Shown here one piece after another: positions 1-7,811 of a stretch of 52,004 nucleotides of DNA (positions are counted from its first letter, which is position 1; each line of letters opens with the position of its first letter). The DNA comes from Acetobacter tropicalis (lineage in GTDB: Bacteria > Pseudomonadota > Alphaproteobacteria > Acetobacterales > Acetobacteraceae). The stretch covers positions 1 to 52,004 of the forward strand of contig NZ_LHZQ01000203.1 of NCBI RefSeq assembly GCF_001580915.1, in the 5' to 3' direction. Below the pieces are notes generated by a model. The model saw only the letters and a program-made list of their open reading frames with translations. It was not told the DNA's origin and ran no database searches. A program made the translations under genes and the position numbers.

Positions 1-527
1 CCGCCAATCAGGGGCAGGTGTACGAAAGTTTCAATCTGGCAGCCTTGCACAAGCTCCCCTGCATTTTTGTCATTGAAAATAATCTTTACGGCATGGGGAC
101 CAGCATAGAACGTGCGTCTGCATCGCACGAACTCTGGCGCAACGGAGAACCATGGGGCATTCCGGGTCGCCGCATTGATGGCATGGATATTGCCGCCGTA
201 CACGAGGCGGCCTCTGAGGCCGTTGCTCACTGTCGCGCAGGCAAGGGCCCCTATCTGCTGGAAATGATGACCTATCGGTATCGTGGTCATTCAATGTCTG
301 ACCCCGCAAAATACCGCAAACGTGAAGAAGTGGATGCCGTGCGCAAGACACGTGATCCCATTGAGCACGTTCGTCAGATTCTGTTGGATGCGGGAGTGGA
401 AGACACAGCTCTGCGATCCATTGAGAATGATGTCAAAGCCGTTGTTAATGATTGTGCTGAATTCGCGCAGACAAGCCCAGAGCCTGATCCTGCCGAACTT
501 TATACAGATGTTCTGCTAGAGGCTTGA
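1..527 (+). CDS. pdhA: Pyruvate dehydrogenase E1 component, alpha subunit (5' truncated by window)
   Basis: This is the C-terminal half of the thiamine-diphosphate-dependent E1-alpha subunit, which with E1-beta decarboxylates pyruvate and transfers the acetyl group to lipoate. The open frame runs in from the window edge (codons begin at base 3). The first visible residues, ANQGQVYESFN, are the end of the ThDP-binding GDGxxNxGxxxE region. Further on, ENNLYGMGT and the loop YRYRGHSMSDP are typical of E1-alpha; the loop sits at the active-site entrance. The stop lies 6 bases before pdhB, so the two subunits are probably made from one message. The N-terminus and promoter are outside the window. 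The identification is secure. Confidence 0.95.
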   Translation, partial: ANQGQVYESFNLAALHKLPCIFVIENNLYGMGTSIERASASHELWRNGEPWGIPGRRIDGMDIAAVHEAASEAVAHCRAGKGPYLLEMMTYRYRGHSMSDPAKYRKREEVDAVRKTRDPIEHVRQILLDAGVEDTALRSIENDVKAVVNDCAEFAQTSPEPDPAELYTDVLLEA

Positions 528-533
528 TCGATT

Positions 534-599
534 ATGGCTATTGAAGTTTTGATGCCGGCCCTCTCTCCCACAATGACAGAGGGCACTTTAGCCCGCTGG
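534..599 (+). repeat. Copy 1 of a 66-bp near-identical direct repeat (lipoyl domain start of pdhB)
   Basis: The first 22 codons of pdhB match the first 22 codons of pdhC (1924-1989) with a single base difference, a synonymous T/C in codon 6. From codon 23 on, the two lipoyl domains stay similar in protein but differ at many synonymous positions. The abrupt boundary looks like a gene conversion tract. Confidence 0.9.
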
Positions 600-1913
600 T
601 TGAAAAAAGAAGGAGAGGCCGTTTCAAGCGGCGACATTCTTGCTGAAATCGAAACCGACAAGGCAACGATGGAAGTAGAAGCCGTGGACGAAGGTATTCT
701 AGGACGCACCCTTGTGGCCGAAGGCACGCAAGGCGTTGCCGTCAATACTCCTATTGCAATTCTTGTTGCAGAAGGGGAAGAGGTTCCGGAAAATCTGGAA
801 CAGCCCCCCCCTTCTGCTGCTACCAAGACGAGTGCGCCAGAAGAAAAAGCACCTTCCGAGGAAGCCGCCCCCTCAAAAGCACAAGCGTCGGTGTCTTCCT
901 CACTTCCAGAAGTTGAGCCCGAAAGAGAGTGGGGTGAGACGACCGAGATAACTGTTCGTGAAGCCCTCAATCAGGCAATGGCTGCTGAATTGCGCCGCGA
1001 CCCAGATGTATTTCTGTTGGGCGAAGAAGTGGCTCAATATCAAGGTGCCTACAAGATTTCCCAAGGGCTTCTGGCTGAATTTGGTGAGAAGCGCATTATT
1101 GATATGCCGATTACCGAACACGGCTTTACGGGCATGGCGGTAGGGGCCGCATTAACCGGCCTCAAACCCATTGTTGAGTTCATGACCATGAACTTTTCAA
1201 TGCAAGCCATTGATCATATTATAAATTCTGCCGCCAAAACCCTCTATATGTCTGGCGGACAGATGGGCTGCCCGATTGTTTTTCGTGGTCCTAATGGTGC
1301 AGCGGCACGCGTAGGGGCTCAACACTCCCAATGTTACGGAAGCTGGTACGCCCATGTTCCTGGGCTGAAGGTGATTGCGCCTTGGTCTGCCGCAGATGCC
1401 AAAGGGCTCCTGCGCGCCGCCATTCGCGACCCCAATCCGGTTGTCTTTCTGGAAAATGAAATTCTTTACGGTCGCAAATTTGAGTGCCCGACAGATGAAG
1501 ATTTCATCCTGCCGATTGGCAAGGCAAAAATTGAACGTACCGGAACAGATGTTACCATTGTAGCCTTTTCCATCATGGTGGGTACGGCTCTTCAGGCTGC
1601 TGAAAAGCTGGCGGAGCAGGGCATCCAAGCGGAAGTCATCAATCTACGCACTCTTCGTCCGCTTGATACGGCAACCATTGTTGAAAGCGTGAAGAAGACC
1701 AGCCGTCTGGTAACCGTGGAAGAAGGATGGCCGTTCGCTGGCATTGGTGCGGAAGTGGCCATGCAGATTATTGAGCATGCCTTCGACTGGCTGGACGCAC
1801 CGCCGGTGCGTATCGCTGGCGAGGATGTGCCCATGCCGTTTGCCGCCAATCTGGAAAAGCTTGCACTTCCGCAGCCCCAGCACATCATAGATGCCGTTAA
1901 GGGCTTGGTCTGA
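534..1913 (+). CDS. pdhB: Pyruvate dehydrogenase E1 component, beta subunit with N-terminal lipoyl domain
   Basis: This is the E1-beta partner of PdhA, 459 residues, longer than the roughly 330 of a plain E1-beta. Residues 1-80 form a lipoyl domain with the lipoylation lysine in ETDKATME (Lys43). An Ala/Pro/Glu/Lys-rich linker of about 55 residues follows. The transketolase-like pyrimidine-binding and C-terminal domains begin near residue 137 ([39 protein letters not shown]). A lipoylated E1-beta is known from several alphaproteobacteria. The first 66 bases are nearly identical to the start of pdhC. The gene lies 10 bases upstream of pdhC and is presumably co-transcribed with it. Confidence 0.96.
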   Translation: MAIEVLMPALSPTMTEGTLARWLKKEGEAVSSGDILAEIETDKATMEVEAVDEGILGRTLVAEGTQGVAVNTPIAILVAEGEEVPENLEQPPPSAATKTSAPEEKAPSEEAAPSKAQASVSSSLPEVEPEREWGETTEITVREALNQAMAAELRRDPDVFLLGEEVAQYQGAYKISQGLLAEFGEKRIIDMPITEHGFTGMAVGAALTGLKPIVEFMTMNFSMQAIDHIINSAAKTLYMSGGQMGCPIVFRGPNGAAARVGAQHSQCYGSWYAHVPGLKVIAPWSAADAKGLLRAAIRDPNPVVFLENEILYGRKFECPTDEDFILPIGKAKIERTGTDVTIVAFSIMVGTALQAAEKLAEQGIQAEVINLRTLRPLDTATIVESVKKTSRLVTVEEGWPFAGIGAEVAMQIIEHAFDWLDAPPVRIAGEDVPMPFAANLEKLALPQPQHIIDAVKGLV

Positions 1914-1923
1914 GGAAAACACA

Positions 1924-1989
1924 ATGGCTATTGAAGTTCTGATGCCGGCCCTCTCTCCCACAATGACAGAGGGCACTTTAGCCCGCTGG
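1924..1989 (+). repeat. Copy 2 of the 66-bp near-identical direct repeat (lipoyl domain start of pdhC)
   Basis: This is the partner of the repeat at 534-599, identical at 65 of 66 positions and about 1.39 kb away in the same orientation. Recombination between the two copies would delete most of pdhB in frame. Confidence 0.9.
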
Positions 1990-3186
1990 CTCAAGAAGGA
2001 AGGGGACACTATTTCCAGCGGGGATGTTCTTGCGGAAATCGAAACCGATAAGGCGACCATGGAAGTGGAAGCCGTGGACGAAGGCATTCTCGGAAAAATC
2101 CTGGTGACAGAAGGTACGCAAGGCGTGCCTGTCAATGCGACTATCGCCATTCTGGTTGAGGAAGGTGAAGCCGTTCCGGAGGTTGCGGCACCACAAAAAG
2201 CGGCTTCTACTGCTTCCAAAATTCAAGAAACCGCTCCGGCTGAACCTGCAGTCAAGGCCGCATCGGTCCCCTCCCAGACTCCACCTGCGCTCTCCGCTGT
2301 AGGGGCAGACCGCAAGATTTTCGCATCTCCTCTTGCCAAACGGATCGCAAAACAGAAGGGCCTTGATCTCGCCGCGATAAAAGGCACAGGCCCCAACGGC
2401 CGTATCGTTCGGCGGGATGTAGAAAACGCATCTGCCAAGCCCCAGTCTGCGTCTCCTTCGGCACCAAAGTCGGGTAGCGCTGGGGCGGGTAGTAGCACGA
2501 GCGTTCCGCACTCAACGATGCGTAAGGTGATCGCCCGTCGCCTCAGTGAAGCCAAAAGCACCATTCCGCATTTTTACGTGTCGGTTGATGTTGAGCTGGA
2601 TGCGCTGATGGCTCTTCGCTCCCAGTTGAATGCCACATCACCAGAAGAAGGACCCGATGCGTTCAAGCTTTCCGTGAACGACATGCTGGTCAAGGCTGCC
2701 GCAGTCGCTCTGAAACGCATCCCAACGGTCAATGCTTCCTTCACGGAAGAGGCAATGATCCTGCATGATGACGTGGATATTTCTATTGCAGTCTCCATTC
2801 CCGATGGATTGATCACCCCTATCGTCCGGCAGGCTGACAAGAAAAGCCTGAAGCAGATCAGTCTGGAAACCAAAGATCTGGTAAAACGGGCACGGGCAGG
2901 AAAGCTGAAACCAGAAGAATTCCAAGGCGGAACGTTCTCCATCTCCAATATGGGGATGTATGGGGTGAAAGATTTCTCGGCCATCATTAATCCGCCCCAG
3001 GCCGCTATTCTCGCCATCGCAGCAGGACGGAAACAGCCTGTGGTGAAGGGAAATGAACTGGCCATTGCAACAGTCATGACAGTGACACTCTCCGTTGATC
3101 ACCGCGTGGTGGACGGCTCTGTAGCTGCTGAGTGGCTTTCCGCTTTCCGGTCAGTGGTGGAATCTCCCCTGACTTTGGTCATTTGA
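1924..3186 (+). CDS. pdhC: Dihydrolipoamide acetyltransferase, E2 component of pyruvate dehydrogenase
   Basis: E2 is the core of the pyruvate dehydrogenase complex and passes the acetyl group from lipoyl-lysine to CoA. The start at 1924 gives [12 protein letters not shown], the same beginning as pdhB; an in-frame extension to 1891 would overlap pdhB and is not needed. The 420 residues hold a lipoyl domain (1-80, lipoyl Lys43), a Pro/Ala/Lys/Ser-rich linker, a peripheral subunit-binding domain (about 120-160, [13 protein letters not shown] and [13 protein letters not shown]), a second linker and the catalytic domain from about 195. DHRVVDG near the end carries the catalytic histidine. The enzyme follows pdhA and pdhB and precedes lpd by 15 bases, giving the complete PDH gene set. 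Confidence 0.97.
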   Translation: MAIEVLMPALSPTMTEGTLARWLKKEGDTISSGDVLAEIETDKATMEVEAVDEGILGKILVTEGTQGVPVNATIAILVEEGEAVPEVAAPQKAASTASKIQETAPAEPAVKAASVPSQTPPALSAVGADRKIFASPLAKRIAKQKGLDLAAIKGTGPNGRIVRRDVENASAKPQSASPSAPKSGSAGAGSSTSVPHSTMRKVIARRLSEAKSTIPHFYVSVDVELDALMALRSQLNATSPEEGPDAFKLSVNDMLVKAAAVALKRIPTVNASFTEEAMILHDDVDISIAVSIPDGLITPIVRQADKKSLKQISLETKDLVKRARAGKLKPEEFQGGTFSISNMGMYGVKDFSAIINPPQAAILAIAAGRKQPVVKGNELAIATVMTVTLSVDHRVVDGSVAAEWLSAFRSVVESPLTLVI

Positions 3187-3201
3187 TACAAGGGGACGAT
3201 C

Positions 3202-4614
3202 ATGAGCCGGACTGATTTTGATATTCTCGTTGTAGGCGGTGGCCCGGGTGGTTATGTGGCTGCACTCCGAGCTTCTCAGCTTGGGCTTTCCGTGGGGTTG
3301 GTAGAGGCTCAGCATCTTGGAGGCATTTGCCTGAACTGGGGATGCATCCCCACAAAGGCGCTTCTTCGGGCTTCTGAAATCAACCACCTCCTGCACGATC
3401 TCGGCCCTTACGGTTTCAAGGCTGATAATGTCAGCTTCGATTTCACCAAGGTTGTGGCCCGCTCACGGGCGGTCTCCAAACAGCTCTCCTCGGGCGTGGC
3501 GCATTTGCTCAAAAAAGCAAAAGTGCCTGTGTTTGACGGTTACGGCAAACTGGATGGAGTGACCTCTGACGGTAAGCGCAAAATTCTTGTCACCCAGGAT
3601 AAAAACGCTCCTGTCACGTTGACCGCAAAGCACGTCATTCTGGCCACAGGAGCGCGGGCTCGTGCATTACCCGGCATAGAGCCTGACGGTAAGCTGATCT
3701 GGTCTTATCGGGAAGCGCTGGTGCCGGATGCCATGCCCGCCAGATTGCTGGTAATTGGCTCGGGGGCAATCGGCACGGAATTTGCCTCATTTTACCGGAA
3801 TATGGGAGCAGACGTTACTTTGGTGGAAGTCGCGCCTCGTATTCTTCCGGTAGAAGATGAAGAGATCAGTGCGTTAGCCCAGAAAGCATTTGAAAAACAG
3901 GGCATGAAGGTCCTGACGAATGCCAAAATCGGCGCATTCAAAAAAACGGAGCAGGACGTTACAGTCCCGGTGGAAGTCAACGGTAAAATCCAGAGTTTCA
4001 CTGTTGATCGGGTTATCTCTGCCGTCGGCATTGTAGGAAATATTGAAAATCTTGGGCTGGAAGGCACCAAGATCAAGGTAGAACGAACCCATGTGGTGAC
4101 AGATGCCCTGTGCCGCACAGGCGAACCTGGGGTCTATGCCATTGGTGATCTGGCCGGTGCACCATGGCTGGCGCACAAAGCCAGCCATGAAGCTGTCATG
4201 TGCGTAGAAGCCATTGCAGGAAAAACTGTCCATCCCATTGATATTACAAAAATTCCGGGTTGCACTTATTGCCGCCCACAAATCGCTTCCGTTGGCTACA
4301 CTGAAGCGCGAGCAAAAGAGGCAGGTTACAAAGTTCGTGTGGGCAAATTCCCTTTGATTGCTAACGGGAAAGCTATCGCCATGGGTGAAACCGAAGGATT
4401 CATCAAAACGGTTTTTGATGATAAAACCGGCGAATTGCTTGGAGCCCATATGATCGGCGCGGAAGTGACAGAAATGATTCAGGGCTATGTGATTGCCCGC
4501 ACCGGGGAACTGACAGAAGCGGAACTGGCAGAGACCATATTCCCACACCCGACCATTTCTGAATCCATGCATGAAGCCGTTCTGGCAGCATACGGTGGCG
4601 CACTGCATTTCTAG
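3202..4614 (+). CDS. lpdA: Dihydrolipoamide dehydrogenase (E3)
   Basis: E3 reoxidises dihydrolipoamide and reduces NAD+, closing the PDH cycle; it can also serve 2-oxoglutarate dehydrogenase. The 470-residue flavoprotein shows the FAD-binding GGGPGG (12-17), the redox-active disulfide in GGICLNWGCIPTKA (Cys43 and Cys48), an NAD-binding GSGAIGTEFA segment, the second FAD contact AIGDLAG, and the C-terminal HPTISE with catalytic His449. It lies directly behind pdhC as the last gene of the PDH operon proper. A 134-base gap separates it from lipA. Confidence 0.97.
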   Translation: MSRTDFDILVVGGGPGGYVAALRASQLGLSVGLVEAQHLGGICLNWGCIPTKALLRASEINHLLHDLGPYGFKADNVSFDFTKVVARSRAVSKQLSSGVAHLLKKAKVPVFDGYGKLDGVTSDGKRKILVTQDKNAPVTLTAKHVILATGARARALPGIEPDGKLIWSYREALVPDAMPARLLVIGSGAIGTEFASFYRNMGADVTLVEVAPRILPVEDEEISALAQKAFEKQGMKVLTNAKIGAFKKTEQDVTVPVEVNGKIQSFTVDRVISAVGIVGNIENLGLEGTKIKVERTHVVTDALCRTGEPGVYAIGDLAGAPWLAHKASHEAVMCVEAIAGKTVHPIDITKIPGCTYCRPQIASVGYTEARAKEAGYKVRVGKFPLIANGKAIAMGETEGFIKTVFDDKTGELLGAHMIGAEVTEMIQGYVIARTGELTEAELAETIFPHPTISESMHEAVLAAYGGALHF

Positions 4615-4716
4615 ACACCAAAGAGTGACTTGCTCTGTTATCTCGTGGGTGTGATGGCACGATAAGCGGAGTTGGAATGTTCTTGCCTTGACGCTCGGGA
4701 AAGGGCGTTCCAGTTC

Positions 4717-4725
4717 TGGTATAAA
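4717..4725 (+). promoter_or_regulatory. Possible extended -10 promoter element for lipA
   Basis: TGGTATAAA (TG, one base, then a -10-like hexamer) lies about 24 bases before the lipA start. The nearest -35-like hexamer, TTGACG at 4688, is 26 bases away, which is too far for a standard spacer. If this is a promoter, it would work through the extended -10. This is a pattern call only. Confidence 0.35.
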
Positions 4726-4748
4726 TTAAGGTGTTAGCGGGTAATATC

Positions 4749-5723
4749 ATGTCTACACGTGTGTTGATTGATCATAGGAAAGGGGGGGCCAGCAAAACCC
4801 GGCACCCTGAAAAAGCACACCGGCCCGATAACCCTATCGCCCGCAAGCCGGAGTGGATCCGCGTTAAAGCGCCATCTCATCCAGTCTATCACGAAACCCG
4901 TAAACTGATGCGGGATAACAGGCTTGTCACGGTATGCGAGGAAGCCGCTTGCCCGAATATTGGGGAATGCTGGTCACAACGCCATGCCACCATGATGATC
5001 ATGGGGGAAATCTGCACACGCGCCTGTTCTTTCTGCAATGTCACCACTGGGCTCCCCAATGCTCTGGATGCAGATGAACCAGAACGGGTGGCAGAAGCCG
5101 TTGCCAAACTCGGCCTCCGTCATGTTGTCATAACGTCTGTGGACAGGGATGATCTTGTTGATGGTGGAGCGCGCCATTTTGCTCGGGTCATTCAAGCGAT
5201 ACGCGCAATTTCTCCCGAAACAACTATTGAAATTTTGACACCAGATTTTTTACGCAAAAACAACGCTTTGGAAGTTGTTGTTGAAGCAAAGCCTGATGTC
5301 TTCAACCACAATCTGGAAACTGTACCCCGGCTTTATCCTACCATCCGGCCTGGTGCGCGGTATTATCAGTCCTTACGTCTGCTTGATCGGGTAAAGCAGC
5401 TTGATCCTTCCATCTTCACCAAATCCGGACTGATGCTTGGGTTAGGGGAGGAGAAGATGGAACTCGCACAAGTCATGGATGATTTGCGTATTGCAGATGT
5501 GGATTTTATTACGATGGGCCAGTATCTCCAGCCTACGGTCAAACACGCGGCTGTCGCCCGGTTTGTTACCCCGGCCGAGTTTGAGGAGTATGGCACCATG
5601 GCGCGTGTAAAAGGGTTTCTTCAGGTAAGTTCCAGTCCGCTGACACGCTCTTCCTATCATGCGGATGCAGACTTCGCAGAACTACGGGCATCCCGCGCAG
5701 CCCGACTGAAAGGAACCGTCTGA
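4749..5723 (+). CDS. lipA: Lipoyl synthase (radical SAM)
   Basis: LipA inserts two sulfurs into octanoyl groups on lipoyl domains, so it makes the cofactor for the PDH subunits encoded just upstream. With the start at 4749 (324 residues), the auxiliary cluster ligands are Cys63, Cys68 and Cys74 ([12 protein letters not shown]). The radical SAM motif is CTRACSFC at 89-96. The C-terminal RSSYHA supplies the serine ligand typical of LipA. An upstream in-frame start at 4731 is possible but adds only six unusual residues. The stop overlaps the next start by one base (TGATG), suggesting translational coupling with the ratA-like gene. Confidence 0.97.
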   Translation: MSTRVLIDHRKGGASKTRHPEKAHRPDNPIARKPEWIRVKAPSHPVYHETRKLMRDNRLVTVCEEAACPNIGECWSQRHATMMIMGEICTRACSFCNVTTGLPNALDADEPERVAEAVAKLGLRHVVITSVDRDDLVDGGARHFARVIQAIRAISPETTIEILTPDFLRKNNALEVVVEAKPDVFNHNLETVPRLYPTIRPGARYYQSLRLLDRVKQLDPSIFTKSGLMLGLGEEKMELAQVMDDLRIADVDFITMGQYLQPTVKHAAVARFVTPAEFEEYGTMARVKGFLQVSSSPLTRSSYHADADFAELRASRAARLKGTV

Positions 5724-6199
5724 TGCCTAAACACGCAGAAAAGCGTGTTCTCGCGTATAGGCCGGAGCAGATTTTTGACCTGGTAGCGGATGTTGGGCAT
5801 TACCCGGAGTTTCTGCCATGGTGTGTGGCAGCCCGGGTCAGATCCCGCACGGCCAAAGAACTTGTTGCCGACCTGACAGTCGGGTTTGGTCCCTTCCGGG
5901 AAAGCTTTACCTCTCGCGTCACGCTGGACAGGCCGACCTATATTACCGTCCAGTACGAACGCGGACCCTTTCGTTATCTGAAAAATATCTGGAAATTTAC
6001 ACCGGATGAGAAAGGGTGTCTGGTCGAATTTTTTGTGGATTTTGAGTTTCGTTCCAAAATCCTTCAGGCGGCCATCGGGGTCGTGTTTGGTGAAGCTGTG
6101 CGCTTGATGGTGTCTGCTTTTCTGCGACGAGCCAAAGATGTTTACGGCCCTCCCATCAGTACTCCCCCAACAGTGCGCGAAGAAAGATCTGTTACTTAA
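5723..6199 (+). CDS. RatA/COQ10-like START-domain protein (type II toxin-antitoxin RatA family / ubiquinone-binding)
   Basis: This 158-residue protein belongs to the polyketide cyclase/START superfamily that includes E. coli RatA and mitochondrial COQ10. The N-terminal pattern (AEKRVLAYRPEQIFDLVADV, then YPEFLPWC) is characteristic. Databases often label it a toxin subunit, but no antitoxin-like gene is adjacent. A role in quinone binding or respiratory function, as for COQ10, fits the position behind lipA equally well. It overlaps the lipA stop by one base and so is probably translated from the same message. The family is clear and the function is not. Confidence 0.85.
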   Translation: MPKHAEKRVLAYRPEQIFDLVADVGHYPEFLPWCVAARVRSRTAKELVADLTVGFGPFRESFTSRVTLDRPTYITVQYERGPFRYLKNIWKFTPDEKGCLVEFFVDFEFRSKILQAAIGVVFGEAVRLMVSAFLRRAKDVYGPPISTPPTVREERSVT

Positions 6200-6343
6200 C
6201 AGAAAATCGTTTCCCGCCGGTTACGTTTTGCCTTGTGCTACGTTGTTGTTGAAAGAACGAAAGTTCGATACATTACAAAAATGTTGGAAAATGGTTTTTT
6301 AGCCTGAAAATCATTCCGATATCTGGGATAAGGACAAACCGTC

Positions 6344-6712
6344 ATGAAGAAACTCTTCGCCGTTGCTGCTCTCGCCTCTGCCTCAGTGGTAGCTCATCCG
6401 GTTTTTGCAGCCCCTCATCATGGCCATAAATACGAACATGCCCATAAATCAGCCAAAGCTGATAACGGCAGCGCTTCCACAGATGATTTGAACAGCAAGA
6501 GTCTGGCCGCAGCTCAGGGTGGGCAAGCTGCACCTACCAATGGTGTAATACCTCCCACCACGACGCTCCCGACAGCCCCCGGCCTGAAAACGCCGAGTGT
6601 AGATGCGCCAGTGCCTGCTTCTGGAACCGGTGTGACTGTACCGCCAGCCCCCGCTGCTCCAAAGCTGCCTTCCACCACAGAACCAGCTAACGCACCTACC
6701 GGTGGCCAGTAA
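6344..6712 (+). CDS. Small secreted Pro/Ala/Thr-rich protein of unknown function
   Basis: I do not recognise a named family. The 122 residues begin with a clear signal peptide (MKKLFAVAALASASVVAHPVF-A, cleavage probably after residue 22). A histidine-rich start of the mature protein follows (APHHGHKYEHAHK), then a low-complexity tail rich in Pro, Ala, Thr and Gly with no cysteine and no hydrophobic segment. Such a tail suggests a disordered periplasmic or cell-surface protein; the histidines could bind metal, but that is a guess. An AAGGA-like ribosome site precedes the ATG. The gene stands alone between ratA and a convergent operon, and a terminator follows at 6755-6788. Confidence 0.75.
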   Translation: MKKLFAVAALASASVVAHPVFAAPHHGHKYEHAHKSAKADNGSASTDDLNSKSLAAAQGGQAAPTNGVIPPTTTLPTAPGLKTPSVDAPVPASGTGVTVPPAPAAPKLPSTTEPANAPTGGQ

Positions 6713-6754
6713 GACGCTATTATTCTCTTTAGAATTTAACTGCCTCTCCGAACG

Positions 6755-6788
6755 AACCCCTGAAGAGTGCAAACTCCTTGGGGGTTTT
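6755..6788. terminator. Rho-independent terminator, probably bidirectional
   Basis: The outer arms AACCCC (6755-6760) and GGGGTT (6781-6786) and the inner arms GAGT/ACTC with a GCAA loop form a long hairpin. On the plus strand it runs directly into TTTT. It lies between the secreted-protein gene and the convergent end of pncC, so it can serve both strands, although the T-run on the minus strand is poor. Confidence 0.75.
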
Positions 6789-6789
6789 C

Positions 6790-7317
6790 CTATTCTCTCT
6801 CCAGCCGCTGCCCTACCAGCAGCAAGGCATGCAAGGCAGCAAGGCTTCTTACTCTCGTGCGATCACCGGCGAAATTCTGGGCATCCGACACTGTAGGCCC
6901 ATTTCTTACGGCAGTAGCAAACCAGACCAAGCCCACAGGCTTGGACACAGACCCTCCAGAAGGGCCTGCAATACCTGAAACTGATACAGCAACGGTTGCA
7001 TCTGGAGCCATACGCAGTGCTCCCTCTGCCATTTCTGAAACAGTCTCAGCACTTACCGCACCATATTGTACGAGAGTGGTCTCTCTTACTCCAAGAACCA
7101 CCTGTTTCATGAGGTTGGAGTACGTAACAAACCCTCCCTCAGTCACATCTGACGATCCTGCATGATGGGTCAGTGCGGCAGCAACCAAACCGCCTGTACA
7201 GCTTTCCGCCGTTACAATTTTCCCTTGATTTACTCGCAACAGATCCAACGTAAGAGAAGACTGAACCAACAGTTCTTCTGAAACTGCCGGCTCAATAAGA
7301 AATGGGGCATTGTGCAT
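6790..7317 (-). CDS. pncC: CinA-family nicotinamide-nucleotide amidohydrolase (PncC)
   Basis: PncC deamidates nicotinamide mononucleotide to nicotinic acid mononucleotide in pyridine nucleotide recycling. This is the stand-alone C-terminal domain of CinA (175 residues; the family is about 165). The motif TAESCTGG at 36-43 carries the catalytic serine; SVSGIAGPSGGS and KPVGLVWFA follow as expected. The ATG at 7317 overlaps the pgpA stop as TAATG, which decides the start over a longer frame to 7377. It is the last gene of the terC-slt-pgpA-pncC run. Confidence 0.9.
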   Translation of the reverse strand: MHNAPFLIEPAVSEELLVQSSLTLDLLRVNQGKIVTAESCTGGLVAAALTHHAGSSDVTEGGFVTYSNLMKQVVLGVRETTLVQYGAVSAETVSEMAEGALRMAPDATVAVSVSGIAGPSGGSVSKPVGLVWFATAVRNGPTVSDAQNFAGDRTRVRSLAALHALLLVGQRLERE

Positions 7318-7811
7318 TAAGCACTCTCCCAAGAAGACTTCCACCACTTGCCTAGTCGCCTCAACGTTTTGATACATCCGGCGGTCATGACACCCGCAAC
7401 AATGTCATCTCCCATAATACCAAGCGCATCATGGCGTCGATCGAGAACACCTACGGGGCCAGGCTTCTTGATGTCGAACAACCGGAAAAGGGCGAACGCA
7501 ACAAGAGACCAGATGAGAGTATCGTCTTTTCTGACATTATCTTTCGGACAGGACGCAGCACACGCCAGAAGGCTGATCCACATACCAGCAACTTCATCAA
7601 TCACAATCCAGCTATGATCTTCACCTTCGCCAGCCCGGTCTGCCGCCCACCAGCCTGCAACACTTGCCACAACAGCCCCCGTTGCGAGCACACGTGGACG
7701 ATTGATAAAGGGAAACGCTACGACAAGCGCCGCGAGAGATCCAGCTGTACCTGGCGCTTTTGGTGACAAACCACACCCGGCAAATGTTGCAATAAAGCGT
7801 GAAATTTTCAT
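7317..7811 (-). CDS. pgpA: Phosphatidylglycerophosphatase A
   Basis: PgpA removes the phosphate from phosphatidylglycerophosphate in the inner membrane, the last step to phosphatidylglycerol. The 164 residues start at an ATG overlapping the lytic transglycosylase stop (ATGA). The sequence shows APGTAGSLAA near the N-terminus, hydrophobic segments, IDEVAGMW around residue 72 and FRLFDIKKPGPV, all typical of the PgpA family. pncC overlaps its stop by one base. Together with the cardiolipin synthase gene near 18 kb it covers anionic phospholipid synthesis. Confidence 0.93.
   Translation of the reverse strand: MKISRFIATFAGCGLSPKAPGTAGSLAALVVAFPFINRPRVLATGAVVASVAGWWAADRAGEGEDHSWIVIDEVAGMWISLLACAASCPKDNVRKDDTLIWSLVAFALFRLFDIKKPGPVGVLDRRHDALGIMGDDIVAGVMTAGCIKTLRRLGKWWKSSWESA

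Noticed and set aside
3874-4608. Open frame of 244 codons antisense to lpd
   Set aside because: It is a shadow of a clearly coding dihydrolipoamide dehydrogenase gene, with Cys/Phe-rich translation and no domain.
4688-4693. TTGACG as the -35 box for lipA
   Set aside because: It is 26 bases from the -10-like TATAAA, well outside the usual 16-18 spacing.
5723-6199. RatA-like gene as part of a toxin-antitoxin pair
   Set aside because: No small antitoxin-like gene is next to it; the neighbours are lipA and an unrelated secreted protein.
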